The notes: generated from the letters alone by a model not told the origin. Counted from the stretch's first letter, positions 44,414-53,497 are shown. The stretch is 64,000 bases of DNA from Chryseobacterium sp. SN22 (GCF_008329705.1 NZ_VTSX01000003.1:168377-232376); one strand, 5' to 3'. Translations and numbers: made by a program.

Positions 44414-44911
44414 ATGGGCAGAAAGTATGAAAACCTTGAGGAACTCAGGAGAAAGAAAAAACTGCTGAAGCAGGAAATTGAAGGTATGGAGGATCTTCTT
44501 ACCTTTAAGAATACGAAAGAAAGCCTCAGTGCATTTACCAATGGTTTAACAGACCAATATCTGCAGGAAAAGGTAGATGAAAACGGTGATGAAAAAGTGG
44601 TTCTCCGTAAAGATATAATTGCGAAACAGATTACGAGTGAAATAAAAGATGCAGTTATCAGTAAAAACTCAGCGATGGATATTGCGGGTTCTGCTTTCAA
44701 AGGAGAAGCGATTGATATTATGATCAACCTTGCCGTAACGACTATCGTCGGGAATTATGCCCGTAAAAACTTTAAAAGCTCCAATTGGAAGAAAAAACTC
44801 ATCGGTGCAGCCATGATCTATCTGGCACCTATGGCCTTGCGCTTCATCAGAAAGAAACTGGAAACTTACCAGAAAAACAAAAGCGTATCCAGCATGGAAC
44901 AGCTTATATAA
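44414..44911 (+). CDS. Conserved small protein of unknown function
   Basis: This 165-residue protein begins with a coiled-coil (ENLEELRRKKKLLKQEIEGMEDLL). A mixed region and a hydrophobic helix follow (about 105-125, AIDIMINLAVTTIVGNYARK), then a second one (KLIGAAMIYLAPMALRFI). I recognise no domain. Its fixed place behind a YtxH and a holin-like gene recalls the YtxH/DUF1469/DUF3618-like trio of stress-linked envelope proteins, but the match to DUF3618 is not visible. Confidence 0.75.
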   Translation: MGRKYENLEELRRKKKLLKQEIEGMEDLLTFKNTKESLSAFTNGLTDQYLQEKVDENGDEKVVLRKDIIAKQITSEIKDAVISKNSAMDIAGSAFKGEAIDIMINLAVTTIVGNYARKNFKSSNWKKKLIGAAMIYLAPMALRFIRKKLETYQKNKSVSSMEQLI

Positions 44912-44986
44912 ATTTTTTAGGGTTTTGGAGTCGGAGGACTACAGAGTTGATACTTATTTCTCCTGCTCTAAAGCCCTAAAACTTTA

Positions 44987-45718
44987 TTACTCTCTCACTC
45001 TGAAAAGTTGTCCTAAGACAATTCCTGCCGCCATGGAAACATTCAGGCTTTCAGTAGCCTTGGATGTTCCGAATCTCGGAATCATTATGCTTTTCTGAAT
45101 CAGCCGTTCAGTTTCCGGACGCATCCCATTTCCTTCATTTCCCAAAATTAAATTCATTTTGTGGGGTTTCTCAAAACTGTAAATGTTTTCTCCCTCCATA
45201 TCAGTTCCGATATTCACGTTTTCCGTCTGTGATAAATATTCCGTCAGATTCGTATAAACAACATTTACCCTGGTAAAAGAACCCATGGTTGCCATAATTA
45301 CCTTAGGGTTGTAAACATCCACCGTATCTTCGCTGCAGATGATCTGTTCGATGCCAAACCAGTCGGCCAGACGGATGATTGTCCCTAAATTTCCGGGATC
45401 CTGGATCCCGTCGAGCACCAGCTGTATATCTTTGTCTTCTGACTTTCCCTGAGGTTCAAGATAGCAGACCGCCACAGAATCTTTAGGATGCTGCAGCATA
45501 CTGATTTTTTTCAGCTCATTTTCAGAGATATGAGTGATGGGCACGTTCGTATTGCCCAGTTTTTGAGGATCGGTAGAAAATATTTCTTTAATTTTAACCT
45601 TAGAATTAAAAAGTTCACAAATGATTTTATTCCCTTCAACCAAAAACAAATCGTATTTTTGTCTGAACTTCTTTTTATCCAAAGACTGTAAAACTTTTAT
45701 TGTATGAGCTGTAAGCAT
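44987..45718 (-). CDS. TrmH/SpoU family RNA 2'-O-methyltransferase
   Basis: The ATG at 45718 gives 243 residues. An N-terminal L30e-like substrate-binding domain (HTIKVLQSLDKKKFRQKYDLFLVEGNKII) is followed by the SPOUT knot: VLDGIQDPGNLGTIIRLADWFGI (motif 1), NLILGNEGNGMRPE (motif 2), SIMIPRFGTSKATESLNVSMAAGIVLGQL (motif 3). This makes it a SAM-dependent rRNA or tRNA ribose methylase; the target nucleotide is not certain. Its 5' end overlaps that of the divergent tamL gene by 15 bases, so each promoter lies within the other's coding sequence. Confidence 0.9.
   Translation of the reverse strand: MLTAHTIKVLQSLDKKKFRQKYDLFLVEGNKIICELFNSKVKIKEIFSTDPQKLGNTNVPITHISENELKKISMLQHPKDSVAVCYLEPQGKSEDKDIQLVLDGIQDPGNLGTIIRLADWFGIEQIICSEDTVDVYNPKVIMATMGSFTRVNVVYTNLTEYLSQTENVNIGTDMEGENIYSFEKPHKMNLILGNEGNGMRPETERLIQKSIMIPRFGTSKATESLNVSMAAGIVLGQLFRVRE
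45654..45661 (+). promoter_or_regulatory. Candidate -7 box for tamL inside the trmH coding region
   Basis: TATTTTTG matches TAnnTTTG 43 bases before the tamL start. Confidence 0.4.
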
Positions 45719-48301
45719 TATAAGAATTCTCCTCAAAAGTATTATAAAATTATCTCATTTGCAACATTTGTTGGTCTCTTGTATGCGTGCAGTACGACGA
45801 AAAAAGTTCCGGACGGCGAATTTTTGCTGGTAAAAAACAATTTTGAGTTTGAGGATAAGAAAGAACCTTTCGACGGCGAACTGAAAGGCTATGTTCAGCA
45901 AAAGCCTAATAAAAGGCAGTTTCTTTTCATGCCGCTGAGCCTTTGGCTGTATAATGCGGCGAATCCCAAATACGATACGCTCCTAAATGAATACATGACT
46001 TACCCTAATGAAATGAGGAATCAGAAATTAAGGGATTCTCTTTTCATTAAATACAACATGAACAAAGATATCGGGAAAAGCCTTTTCATGGACAGGCTGT
46101 ATCACAATTGGGGTTCCGCTCCGGTTATTCTCGATCAGACCCGCACTGAGAAAAGTGCGGAATCCATTCAGAAGAGATTAACATACCGAGGATATTGGGA
46201 TGCTGACGTAAAATATCAGCATGCTTTGGATTCGGCAGCTAAAAAAGCAGCCGTTACCTATTTTATTACCCATAAAGATCCAACTTACATTAAAGATTAC
46301 TATTATAATATTACAGATAAGGAAGTTAAAAGCATCTATCAGCAGCATTTGACCGAAAGCCTTATCAGAAGAGGACAGATCCTTGATCAGACAGTACTTG
46401 AAAAGGAAGTCAACCGGATCAACGATCTGATGAGGGAATACGGGTACTACCGTTTCAATGCGCTTGGCGATGAGGTCGGATTTGTAGCAGACTCTTTAAA
46501 AAGCACCAAGCAGGTTCCTGTTGTGATGGAAGTTCATAAAGATTCCCTGGACAGCCCATATAAAAAGTCTACCATTGGAAATATTGATGTAGCCATTGTC
46601 GATGACATCAAAGATTTTCCTGCCAATACCAAAAAGGACAGTCTGAGAGGAATCCGTTTTCATAAAGCGGATAATAAATATGATTCCCGGGCGATATGGC
46701 GGGCCATTATTGTCGGCAATAAGCAGGTATATGATCAGAAAAAGCTCGATCTTACCAAAAGAAATATTCTGGCGATGAATAATTTCAGCATTCTGAAAGC
46801 CAAGGATTCATTGCGGCGAGGCGGCGGTACAAGCCCGAACGACAGTATTGTAGATGTAACCTATATCTTAAAACCACTTCCGAAATATGACCTGAAGGTC
46901 GGGATGGACTTAAATTACTCTGAAGTGCTGAACTTCGGGATCTCCCCTTCGGTAGACCTGATCACCAGGAATGTTTTCGGAGGTGCGGAGAACCTTTCCA
47001 CCAGCCTTTCGGGAACTTTCGGGCGTATCGTGGACCCTAAAGATATCAGCCGGAGAATCTGGGCCTATGAAATCTCAGCCCAGGCCTCACTGAATTTCCC
47101 GAGATTATTATTGCCGTTCAATTATTATAAGCTGATTCCAAAGCGTTACAGCCCGACGTCCTCTATTATTTTGGGGGTTTCGGATCAGAATAATATCGGT
47201 TTGGGAAGACTGAACTTCAATACCGGCCTGAATTATCTGGCTACGGTAAATGATAAGGTTTCCCACAGGCTGACCCTGTTTAATACCCAACTCAGTTTGA
47301 CGAAGAATAAAGATGCCTATTACAGCTACTTTACCAGTGACAATGCCATCCGTGAAGAATTTTTCAACGATTATTTTGTCTATAATCCCGGCATTGCCCA
47401 GCAGTTTACTTCAGGACAGCTAACCATTGATCAGGTCTCCCAGCAGATTATTAATGATACCGCTTATCTTCAGGGGCTTAATCAGCAGGGACTTGACCGG
47501 TATACGGCATTTGTAGGAACGCTGGTCAACAAAGACCGGCAAACCCAGGATGTATTGATTTCCTCCATGATTTATAATTTTATTTATAATGAAATCGGAA
47601 AGAAGGATTTCCCCAATGCTTTCTATTTCAGCGGAAAAGTGGAACTGGCAGGAAATATCTTCAGCATTTTCAATCAGAAAAGAAATGAAGGAGGGATTAC
47701 GACAAGTCCTGAAAGAACTATTTTCAATATTCCGTATGCCCAGTTTGTAAAGTTTGATTTTGATATCAGAAAATACTTTAAATTCGGTGACAATACCCTG
47801 GCCCTTCGCCAGTTTATAGGAGTCGGGATTCCTTATGGAAACTCTTCCAACATGCCGGTAATCCGCTCTTATTTCAACGGCGGACCGAATGATATCAGGG
47901 CGTGGGTTCCTTTCGGAGGCCTGGGCCCTGCCGATTCCCAGGTGGATGAACGGGTTCGTACCTATATGACAGATAATCTGAAACTCACAACCAATATCGA
48001 GTTCAGGGTTCCTTTCAACGATACCTATGAAGGTGCGGTGTTTACGGACATCGGTAATATCTGGAGCCTTAAAAACTACAATGACGGCTACGGGGACGAA
48101 TTTAAATTCAATAAATTTTTCAGGCAGGTCGGTGTCGGAAGCGGTGTCGGATTAAGGCTGAATATCGCTTACATTAAAGTAAGGCTGGATCTTGCGTATA
48201 AAATGTACGAGCCGAACCGACCTGACGGAGAAAGATGGAGATTCAGACATTTTCAGCCGTTTAAGCCGACGCTGAATATCGCTTTCGGATATCCTTTCTA
48301 G
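45704..48301 (+). CDS. tamL: TamL, BamA/TamA-family outer membrane lipoprotein
   Basis: This 865-residue protein is a lipoprotein (LLYAC, Cys29) with POTRA-like domains to about residue 380 and a C-terminal Omp85 barrel (from about 400). It ends in FKPTLNIAFGYPF with a terminal aromatic, and the lid-loop type motif FNGGPNDIRAWVPFG is visible. In Bacteroidota TamL works with TamB in outer membrane protein or lipid traffic; no tamB is in the window. The lipobox is a hallmark of the Bacteroidota form. Confidence 0.9.
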   Translation: MSCKHYKNSPQKYYKIISFATFVGLLYACSTTKKVPDGEFLLVKNNFEFEDKKEPFDGELKGYVQQKPNKRQFLFMPLSLWLYNAANPKYDTLLNEYMTYPNEMRNQKLRDSLFIKYNMNKDIGKSLFMDRLYHNWGSAPVILDQTRTEKSAESIQKRLTYRGYWDADVKYQHALDSAAKKAAVTYFITHKDPTYIKDYYYNITDKEVKSIYQQHLTESLIRRGQILDQTVLEKEVNRINDLMREYGYYRFNALGDEVGFVADSLKSTKQVPVVMEVHKDSLDSPYKKSTIGNIDVAIVDDIKDFPANTKKDSLRGIRFHKADNKYDSRAIWRAIIVGNKQVYDQKKLDLTKRNILAMNNFSILKAKDSLRRGGGTSPNDSIVDVTYILKPLPKYDLKVGMDLNYSEVLNFGISPSVDLITRNVFGGAENLSTSLSGTFGRIVDPKDISRRIWAYEISAQASLNFPRLLLPFNYYKLIPKRYSPTSSIILGVSDQNNIGLGRLNFNTGLNYLATVNDKVSHRLTLFNTQLSLTKNKDAYYSYFTSDNAIREEFFNDYFVYNPGIAQQFTSGQLTIDQVSQQIINDTAYLQGLNQQGLDRYTAFVGTLVNKDRQTQDVLISSMIYNFIYNEIGKKDFPNAFYFSGKVELAGNIFSIFNQKRNEGGITTSPERTIFNIPYAQFVKFDFDIRKYFKFGDNTLALRQFIGVGIPYGNSSNMPVIRSYFNGGPNDIRAWVPFGGLGPADSQVDERVRTYMTDNLKLTTNIEFRVPFNDTYEGAVFTDIGNIWSLKNYNDGYGDEFKFNKFFRQVGVGSGVGLRLNIAYIKVRLDLAYKMYEPNRPDGERWRFRHFQPFKPTLNIAFGYPF
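45734..45741 (-). promoter_or_regulatory. Candidate -7 box for trmH inside the tamL coding region
   Basis: On the minus strand TACTTTTG matches TAnnTTTG, 16 bases before the trmH start. Confidence 0.4.
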
Positions 48302-48378
48302 GCCAATTTATACTTAGGTAAGTGAAAAATTATTCAGGGAAGTAAAAACATCATTTAAATTTTAGCTTTACAATAATC

Positions 48379-48404
48379 TTGGCAGATGGATTTACATCTG
48401 CCAA
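48379..48404. terminator. Hairpin after tamL
   Basis: Perfect 10-bp stem TTGGCAGATG/CATCTGCCAA with a six-base loop. No strong T run, so termination is only possible. Confidence 0.4.
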
Positions 48405-48606
48405 ACTTCTGTTGTAGAATTCAAAAGATAAAAGTGGAATTGACGGTAACGTTTAATATTCACCTTTAAGCAAAGGTTACAATTTCTTTAATTAACGTAA
48501 GTAGGTCAAAGAACTAGATTAAACAGTTATAATTGCATATGACTGATAATATAACATCAGTTAGAGCGTTTTTGCAGCGCAGCGGAGAAAAATATATCCG
48601 GAACCT

Positions 48607-48726
48607 TTAAAGTAAGACCTCTGGCTGGTAGTTCAGCAACTTCTCGATACGATTTTTAAAATCTCCCGAAGTAATGGTAGATAAAATATCAAACGTATTT
48701 TTTGTTAGTATCAATTCTGTTTCCTC
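48607..48726 (-). pseudogene. Possible relic of a coding sequence
   Basis: On the minus strand an open stretch of 39 codons (starting EETELILTKNTFDILSTITS, later FKNRIEKLLNYQPEVLL, then TAA) looks protein-like, with alternating hydrophobic positions. It has an in-frame TAG just upstream and no ATG. It may be the remnant of a deleted gene. I cannot assign a family. The rest of 48302-48764 shows nothing but the hairpin above. Confidence 0.25.
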
Positions 48727-48764
48727 AGGCTAAAATAATCCAGAAATGATTAGAAGATAACATT

Positions 48765-49382
48765 TTAATCCGGCGAAATTCCCAAGGCAAAATACACTAC
48801 CGCAACCGTCCTGGCAAGGATTTCCCTAAATTGATTCCGGTAATAGCTTTCCGGTTTCGTGACATCCTGTGCGTCAAAGCCCAGGGCATTCATATTATTG
48901 TTTCTGGCAAAAAGAAGTGCCCGCAGATTATGAAATCCCTGGGAAACGATAATCACATTGTCTTTATGGTAAACATCCTTGCAGCGAAGGATACTTTTAT
49001 AAGTATTGAAACCTTTCGGATCTTCAATAATAATTTCTTCCGGAACACCTTCCTGATAGATCAGATAGGTCTTCATGGCAGCGGGCTCATCATATCCCCT
49101 ACTCTTTTCTCCGCTCACCAGAATTTTCCGGATTTTTCCGTGATGATACAGCAAAGCAGCAGCATCCATTCTCTTGGTAAAATACGGATTTGATAATCCG
49201 GATCTCATTTTAGGGGAAGTTCCAAGGACAAGTGCTACTTCACGGGGAGGAATTTTCGAGATTTTGGTATAGGTTCTGCCATCTGTCAGGGCGAAAACCC
49301 AGGCATTGGCAAGGCATATCAACAGAATTCCCATTTCTATCGATATGAATATAAGATTAAATATGTTTTTTATTATTCTCAA
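48765..49382 (-). CDS. SanA/ElyC/YdcF-type DUF218 protein
   Basis: This 205-residue protein has an N-terminal membrane helix (IFNLIFISIEMGILLICLANAWVFAL) and a DUF218 domain: VALVLGTSPKMRSGLSNPYFTKRMDAAALLYHHGKIRKILVSGEKS, and VIIVSQGFHNLRALLFARN. This is closest to SanA, the vancomycin-exclusion protein linked to envelope integrity at high temperature in enterics; the molecular role is unknown. Its start overlaps the preceding reductase stop by four bases. Confidence 0.88.
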   Translation of the reverse strand: MRIIKNIFNLIFISIEMGILLICLANAWVFALTDGRTYTKISKIPPREVALVLGTSPKMRSGLSNPYFTKRMDAAALLYHHGKIRKILVSGEKSRGYDEPAAMKTYLIYQEGVPEEIIIEDPKGFNTYKSILRCKDVYHKDNVIIVSQGFHNLRALLFARNNNMNALGFDAQDVTKPESYYRNQFREILARTVAVVYFALGISPD

Positions 49383-50503
49383 CTAAGATCAAAGTTAAGC
49401 TTTATTTTCATGCTTTTCGCAATCGACATACAAGCTAAAATATGTCTTTTTTCTTCTTCCTTTTCCGTTAAATATTCATTTTCCAGCAATTCTACTTCGC
49501 CTTCTTCCAAAATACATTCGCAGCTTCCGCAAATCCCTGATTTACAGGAATAAGGTACAGGAAATCTTTGAATTAACAACTGCTGGAGAATTTTATCTTT
49601 ATTGTCCGGTAATGTGGTACCATAGGCCTTACCCAGCAAATTGAAATCCACTTTTATATTTTCAATAAACGGAAAGTCTTTTTCCACCGGATAGATGTCA
49701 TCATTAAATTCTTCAAACAGTTCAAAGTGAATATTTTTCTTGGGAATCCCGTGATGGTAGCAGGCATTGGCCAACGTTTTGATCATCTCCCCTTTTCCAC
49801 AGATCAGCACTTCATCTACGGCATCCCAGATCGTCGATTCCTCATCAGTTTCGTCCAGATGGAGGATCTGATTGATGATTAGGCTCAGCTTTTTATCATC
49901 CAGCCTGCCGTGAAAGAAACTGTTGGATGTTTTTTCCCGTGAATAGAAATAAAAAATCTGCAGCCGGTTATTGTATTGTTCAGCAAGATCATCCAGCTCG
50001 TCCCTGAAGATCAGGTCTTCGGAACTGGTGTTTCCGAAAAACAGGAACAGCCTTGTCCTCGGCTCATTATGAAGGATATTCTTAAAGTGGCTTAAAACAG
50101 GAGTAATTCCGATTCCTGCCGCAAAACCTACAATGGTCCTGAATTCGCTAGGCTTGGAAACCAGTGTAAATCTTCCCGTAGGCTCGCTTACCCAGAGTTC
50201 ATCATCTTGCTGATAATTTTCAAACAGCTGTGCGGCGGCTCCTTCAGGAGAATTGATTTTGATTCCCAGGGCTATTTTCTGTTCATAAGGCGCTGAGGTC
50301 ATTGAGTAATCATTGATTACACTCTCATCCTGAGCCTGAAATTTTATGCTGACAAACTGTCCTGCTTCAAACTTAAATCTTTCCTTCAGGTGCTCGGGAA
50401 TTTCAAATTCCAGGGAAAAAGTATTTTTGGTAAGTTCTTCCTTTTTCGCTATTTTTAACCGATGAAACTGCGTCAGTTTCCCTTTATAGATGTGTTGTTC
50501 CAT
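49379..50503 (-). CDS. PaaE-like flavodoxin reductase with C-terminal [2Fe-2S] ferredoxin domain
   Basis: This 374-residue protein has an FAD domain with the flavin motif NDYSMTSAP, an NAD(P)-binding region (IVGFAAGIGITPVLSHFKNIL, EVLICGKGEMI) and a plant-type ferredoxin domain. The ferredoxin cluster is Cys320, Cys325, Cys328 and Cys358 (C-x4-C-x2-C-x29-C). The layout is that of phenylacetyl-CoA epoxidase subunit PaaE and related oxygenase reductases. No paaABCD genes are in the window, so its electron acceptor is unknown. Confidence 0.9.
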   Translation of the reverse strand: MEQHIYKGKLTQFHRLKIAKKEELTKNTFSLEFEIPEHLKERFKFEAGQFVSIKFQAQDESVINDYSMTSAPYEQKIALGIKINSPEGAAAQLFENYQQDDELWVSEPTGRFTLVSKPSEFRTIVGFAAGIGITPVLSHFKNILHNEPRTRLFLFFGNTSSEDLIFRDELDDLAEQYNNRLQIFYFYSREKTSNSFFHGRLDDKKLSLIINQILHLDETDEESTIWDAVDEVLICGKGEMIKTLANACYHHGIPKKNIHFELFEEFNDDIYPVEKDFPFIENIKVDFNLLGKAYGTTLPDNKDKILQQLLIQRFPVPYSCKSGICGSCECILEEGEVELLENEYLTEKEEEKRHILACMSIAKSMKIKLNFDLS

Positions 50504-50513
50504 AACTTCAACT

Positions 50514-50521
50514 CAAAAATA
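50514..50521 (-). promoter_or_regulatory. Probable -7 box of the reductase-SanA operon
   Basis: On the minus strand TATTTTTG matches TAnnTTTG, 11 bases before the start at 50503. No -33 TTTG. Confidence 0.4.
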
Positions 50522-50535
50522 AATAAAAAATAATT

Positions 50536-51090
50536 ATGAAGAAGATAATTTTGTCCATGCTGGTTCTTTTTGCCGTGTCAAGCTGTAAAAAAGAAAGCCA
50601 GACAACAGAAGAAAATTCGGGATCAGCAGATTCTGCAGCAGTTTCTCAAAAGGCTGAAACTCCCAATGTTGAATTAAAAGAAATTTCACAGCAGGAGCTG
50701 GTTAGTCATTTATCTAAGAAAAACGACACACTGTATGTCACCAATTTTTTTGCAACGTGGTGCGGTCCGTGCATGATGGAAATTCCGCATTTTAAGAAAA
50801 AGATCAGCGAGCTTAATGCCAAACCCGTGAAATTTACTTTTGTGGATATTCTGGATAAAGCCGCCTGGAAAGATAAAGTGCCGGCATTTGCAAAGGAAAA
50901 CGGGCTGGAAAACCATATCGTTCTGGTGGATGAATCTAAATTCGACAATACTTTCTTTTCTAATTTTGAAACCTGGAAAGGCAACGGAATTCCTTTTACC
51001 TATTTCAGAAAGGGCAATAAAACTGATGAAATTGAAGGTTCCATGTCCGAAGAAATGCTGAATGAAAAAATTAATGCATTCCTAAAATAA
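50536..51090 (+). CDS. Thioredoxin-family (TlpA/ResA-like) lipoprotein
   Basis: This 184-residue protein has a lipobox (LFAVSSC, Cys17), a Ser/Glu-rich linker, and a thioredoxin fold from about residue 48 with the active-site FATWCGPCMMEIP (Cys76, Cys79). The periplasmic redox role probably involves reduction of disulfides, for example in apocytochrome c or outer envelope proteins. It is followed 19 bases later by an iron-type ABC permease and probably co-transcribed with it. Confidence 0.88.
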   Translation: MKKIILSMLVLFAVSSCKKESQTTEENSGSADSAAVSQKAETPNVELKEISQQELVSHLSKKNDTLYVTNFFATWCGPCMMEIPHFKKKISELNAKPVKFTFVDILDKAAWKDKVPAFAKENGLENHIVLVDESKFDNTFFSNFETWKGNGIPFTYFRKGNKTDEIEGSMSEEMLNEKINAFLK

Positions 51091-51109
51091 TCCGCCTACC
51101 ATTTAAAGA

Positions 51110-52081
51110 ATGTCTTATCAATTCAAAATTCTGTGTTTCTTTTTACTGATTGCGATCCTGATCATGGCAGCCATTAATCTGAACACAGGATTTTTAAGTT
51201 TAAATATCAATGATTTTTGGGGAAATGCTTTAAACAGCCAGATTGCAGAAATCCGTGTCAACCGGGTTCTGGTCATGCTGCTTGCAGGAATTTCCATTCC
51301 GACCTCCGGTTTCCTTATGCAGGAATATTTTCAGAATCCTCTTGCGGGGCCGGATATTTTAGGAATAACCTCTGTAGCAAGTTTGTCGGTCGCTTTCTAT
51401 ATCTTTTTTTCTCATGATATTCTTCTGCCGGAATTCCTTCAGAACAGCTTCTTAAGTTTATCCGCCATTGCCGGAAGCTTACTGCTGATGCTTGTTTTGC
51501 TATCGATATCAAAGCGGTTCCAGGATAAATCCTATCTCGTTATTTTCGGTTTCCTGGTTTCGGCATTTGCCGGAGCTATTGTTTCACTGCTCCAGTTTTA
51601 TGCGGAAAACCAAAGCCTTAAGAACTATATCCTGTGGTCTTTCGGAGCAAACAACATGGTCTCGCGGAATCAGATCTATGTTTTATCCGTTTTGATTGCA
51701 GCCGGATTATGGATCTGCTTCAACACCATCAAACCGTTGATCGGTAATTCTTTAGGGACTTCTTATGCTCAGAGCCTGGGCGTCAACCTAAACCGGCTGA
51801 AGATCGGTATTATCGTCGCGTCTTCCCTGCTTTCAGCTTCTGTAACTGCTTTTTTAGGCCCTATCCTTTTTATCGGTATTATTGTACCGCATTTCTGCCG
51901 TTTGATCTATAATCCTTCCCGGCTTTGGCAGCAGTGGATACTGAATATGTTTCTGGGAATGCTGATGATGCTCTTATTCTCCGTGATTGCAGAAAAAACA
52001 CAGATCCCTCTGAATGTGATCAGTTCGGTGTTCGGAATCCCGGTGATCCTCGTGATGCTTTTGAAACAGAATAAAGTGTAA
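51110..52081 (+). CDS. FecCD-family ABC transporter permease
   Basis: This 323-residue membrane protein has about ten helices. Key family segments are RVLVMLLAGISIPTSGFLMQEYFQNPLAGPDILGITSVASL, ILWSFGANNMVSRNQ, and FLGPILFIGIIVPHFCRLIYNPSRLWQQWIL, where the last contacts the ATPase. It imports iron-siderophore, heme or cobalamin. The Q-x-x-x-x-N-P-L-A-x-P-x-x-L-G motif is intact. No periplasmic binding protein or receptor gene adjoins it. Confidence 0.9.
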   Translation: MSYQFKILCFFLLIAILIMAAINLNTGFLSLNINDFWGNALNSQIAEIRVNRVLVMLLAGISIPTSGFLMQEYFQNPLAGPDILGITSVASLSVAFYIFFSHDILLPEFLQNSFLSLSAIAGSLLLMLVLLSISKRFQDKSYLVIFGFLVSAFAGAIVSLLQFYAENQSLKNYILWSFGANNMVSRNQIYVLSVLIAAGLWICFNTIKPLIGNSLGTSYAQSLGVNLNRLKIGIIVASSLLSASVTAFLGPILFIGIIVPHFCRLIYNPSRLWQQWILNMFLGMLMMLLFSVIAEKTQIPLNVISSVFGIPVILVMLLKQNKV

Positions 52082-52239
52082 AGGTTGGAATAGCTGTTAA
52101 TTTTATCCCTCGCAGATTTTAAAAATTGCCCAGGATGTTTAAGAATATTTTAATAATAAAGTACATTCAGCAGTTTATTATTCCGCATAAATCCAGCTCA
52201 ATTTTTAGAAATGGTTTCGAGAAGACAAATTAAAATGTA

Positions 52240-52247
52240 TATTTTTG
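52240..52247 (+). promoter_or_regulatory. Possible promoter before the small membrane protein / ATPase pair
   Basis: TATTTTTG matches the -7 box and TTTC lies 21 bases upstream (52215-52218). This suggests the ATPase pair can be transcribed apart from the permease. Confidence 0.4.
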
Positions 52248-52254
52248 AATAGTG

Positions 52255-52557
52255 ATGATGAATATAAATATAATACAGAAACAACTGATCATTGCAAACA
52301 TTATTTTGTTTGTAGTAAGCTGTCTGTTTTTAGAGTATTCAAAGATATTCAGAATGGATCAGGAAAAACATTGGATATATTCATTCAGTCATAATTGGTG
52401 GTTCATGATAGCAGTACCCTCAGCATTTTCCGGGTCCTTAATCTCAGGAGCATATAGTTTATGGAAAGTCACAAAGCATAAATTGATGTATTTTATTTTT
52501 AGTATGCTTCCTCTTATAATTTTTATCCTAATTGTTTCCATTTCGTTATGCATCTAA
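52255..52557 (+). CDS. Small three-helix membrane protein of unknown function
   Basis: About 100 residues from the ATG at 52255 (ATG at 52258 is an alternative). Three hydrophobic segments lie near residues 8-28, 48-70 and 78-99. An intervening HWIYSFSHNWWFMIAVPSAF segment is rich in aromatics and His. No family recognised. It interrupts the permease-ATPase pair, overlaps the ATPase start by 10 bases, and is more AT-rich than its neighbours. It may be a late insertion or an accessory subunit. Confidence 0.7.
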   Translation: MMNINIIQKQLIIANIILFVVSCLFLEYSKIFRMDQEKHWIYSFSHNWWFMIAVPSAFSGSLISGAYSLWKVTKHKLMYFIFSMLPLIIFILIVSISLCI

Positions 52558-53471
52558 AAATCCAGCAAGCAGACATCGGCTACCATACCACCTTAATTTC
52601 AAAGGCAGATACCCATTTGAATCTGGGAGAAGTATGCCTTTTGATTGGAAGTAACGGCGTAGGGAAAACAACACTGATCAAATCCATCTTACATCAGATT
52701 CCCTTGTTAAGCGGAGACATTTTCATTAAAGGCAAAAGCATCAGACACTTTTCCGTTAAGGAAATTGCGGAACAGATTGCCGTGGTTCTTTCGACATCTC
52801 CGATTCCGCAGAATTATACCGTTGAAGACCTGATCTCATTGGGAAAATATATTTATTATCCTTTTTATTTTGAACTAAAAAAAGAAGACCGGGAAGAAGT
52901 TTCCCATATTATCCGGGAACTGAATCTGTCACACCACAAACATACCCTGCTGAAAAACCTTTCAGATGGTAACCTTCAGAAAGCATTCATCGGAAGAGCC
53001 ATTACTCAGAATTCCCCGGTTATTATCCTGGATGAACCGACGACCCATCTGGATGAAAAGAATAAAATTATCATTCTTAAAACACTCAGGAAACTGGCCA
53101 AAGAGCAAAACAGACTGATCCTCTTTTCTTCCCACGACTGGCGGCTGGCCAAAGAGTTTGCCGATAAGATCTGGTATGTCAAAGAAAGCGTCTTATATTC
53201 TGGGATCGTGGAAGATATTCTGCTAAGACATGACGAACTGCTCAACCCTACCCTGTTTGAGATCAACGAAAATTTCGTACCTCCGGCAATTAAAGCACCG
53301 GATGCTTATAAAGAAATGCTGTACTCCCTGCTTCAGAAAAACTTTCAGAAAGACCTTTCAGCCCTTCAGTTCGAATTCATAAATGGCATTTGGTGGATTA
53401 CTGTTGAATCATCAATAAAGAAATGCGAATCTTTTGAAGAAATTATTAAATTGGTGAAAACCATTCATTAA
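52548..53471 (+). CDS. FecE-type ABC transporter ATP-binding protein
   Basis: This 307-residue protein has Walker A in LIGSNGVGKTTLIKS, a Q-loop near STSPIPQNYTVEDLI, a signature LSDGNLQKAFIGRA (variant of LSGGQ), Walker B VIILDEPTTHLD and the H-loop LFSSHDWRLAKEFAD. A C-terminal extension of about 80 residues (from about 225) is beyond the usual FecE length. It powers the FecCD permease upstream. The signature variant (Asp for the first Gly and Asn for the last Gln position) is typical of some Bacteroidota siderophore ATPases as I recall. Confidence 0.88.
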   Translation: MHLKIQQADIGYHTTLISKADTHLNLGEVCLLIGSNGVGKTTLIKSILHQIPLLSGDIFIKGKSIRHFSVKEIAEQIAVVLSTSPIPQNYTVEDLISLGKYIYYPFYFELKKEDREEVSHIIRELNLSHHKHTLLKNLSDGNLQKAFIGRAITQNSPVIILDEPTTHLDEKNKIIILKTLRKLAKEQNRLILFSSHDWRLAKEFADKIWYVKESVLYSGIVEDILLRHDELLNPTLFEINENFVPPAIKAPDAYKEMLYSLLQKNFQKDLSALQFEFINGIWWITVESSIKKCESFEEIIKLVKTIH

Positions 53472-53497
53472 TACAGGCTTTCAATTGAATAAGTCAT

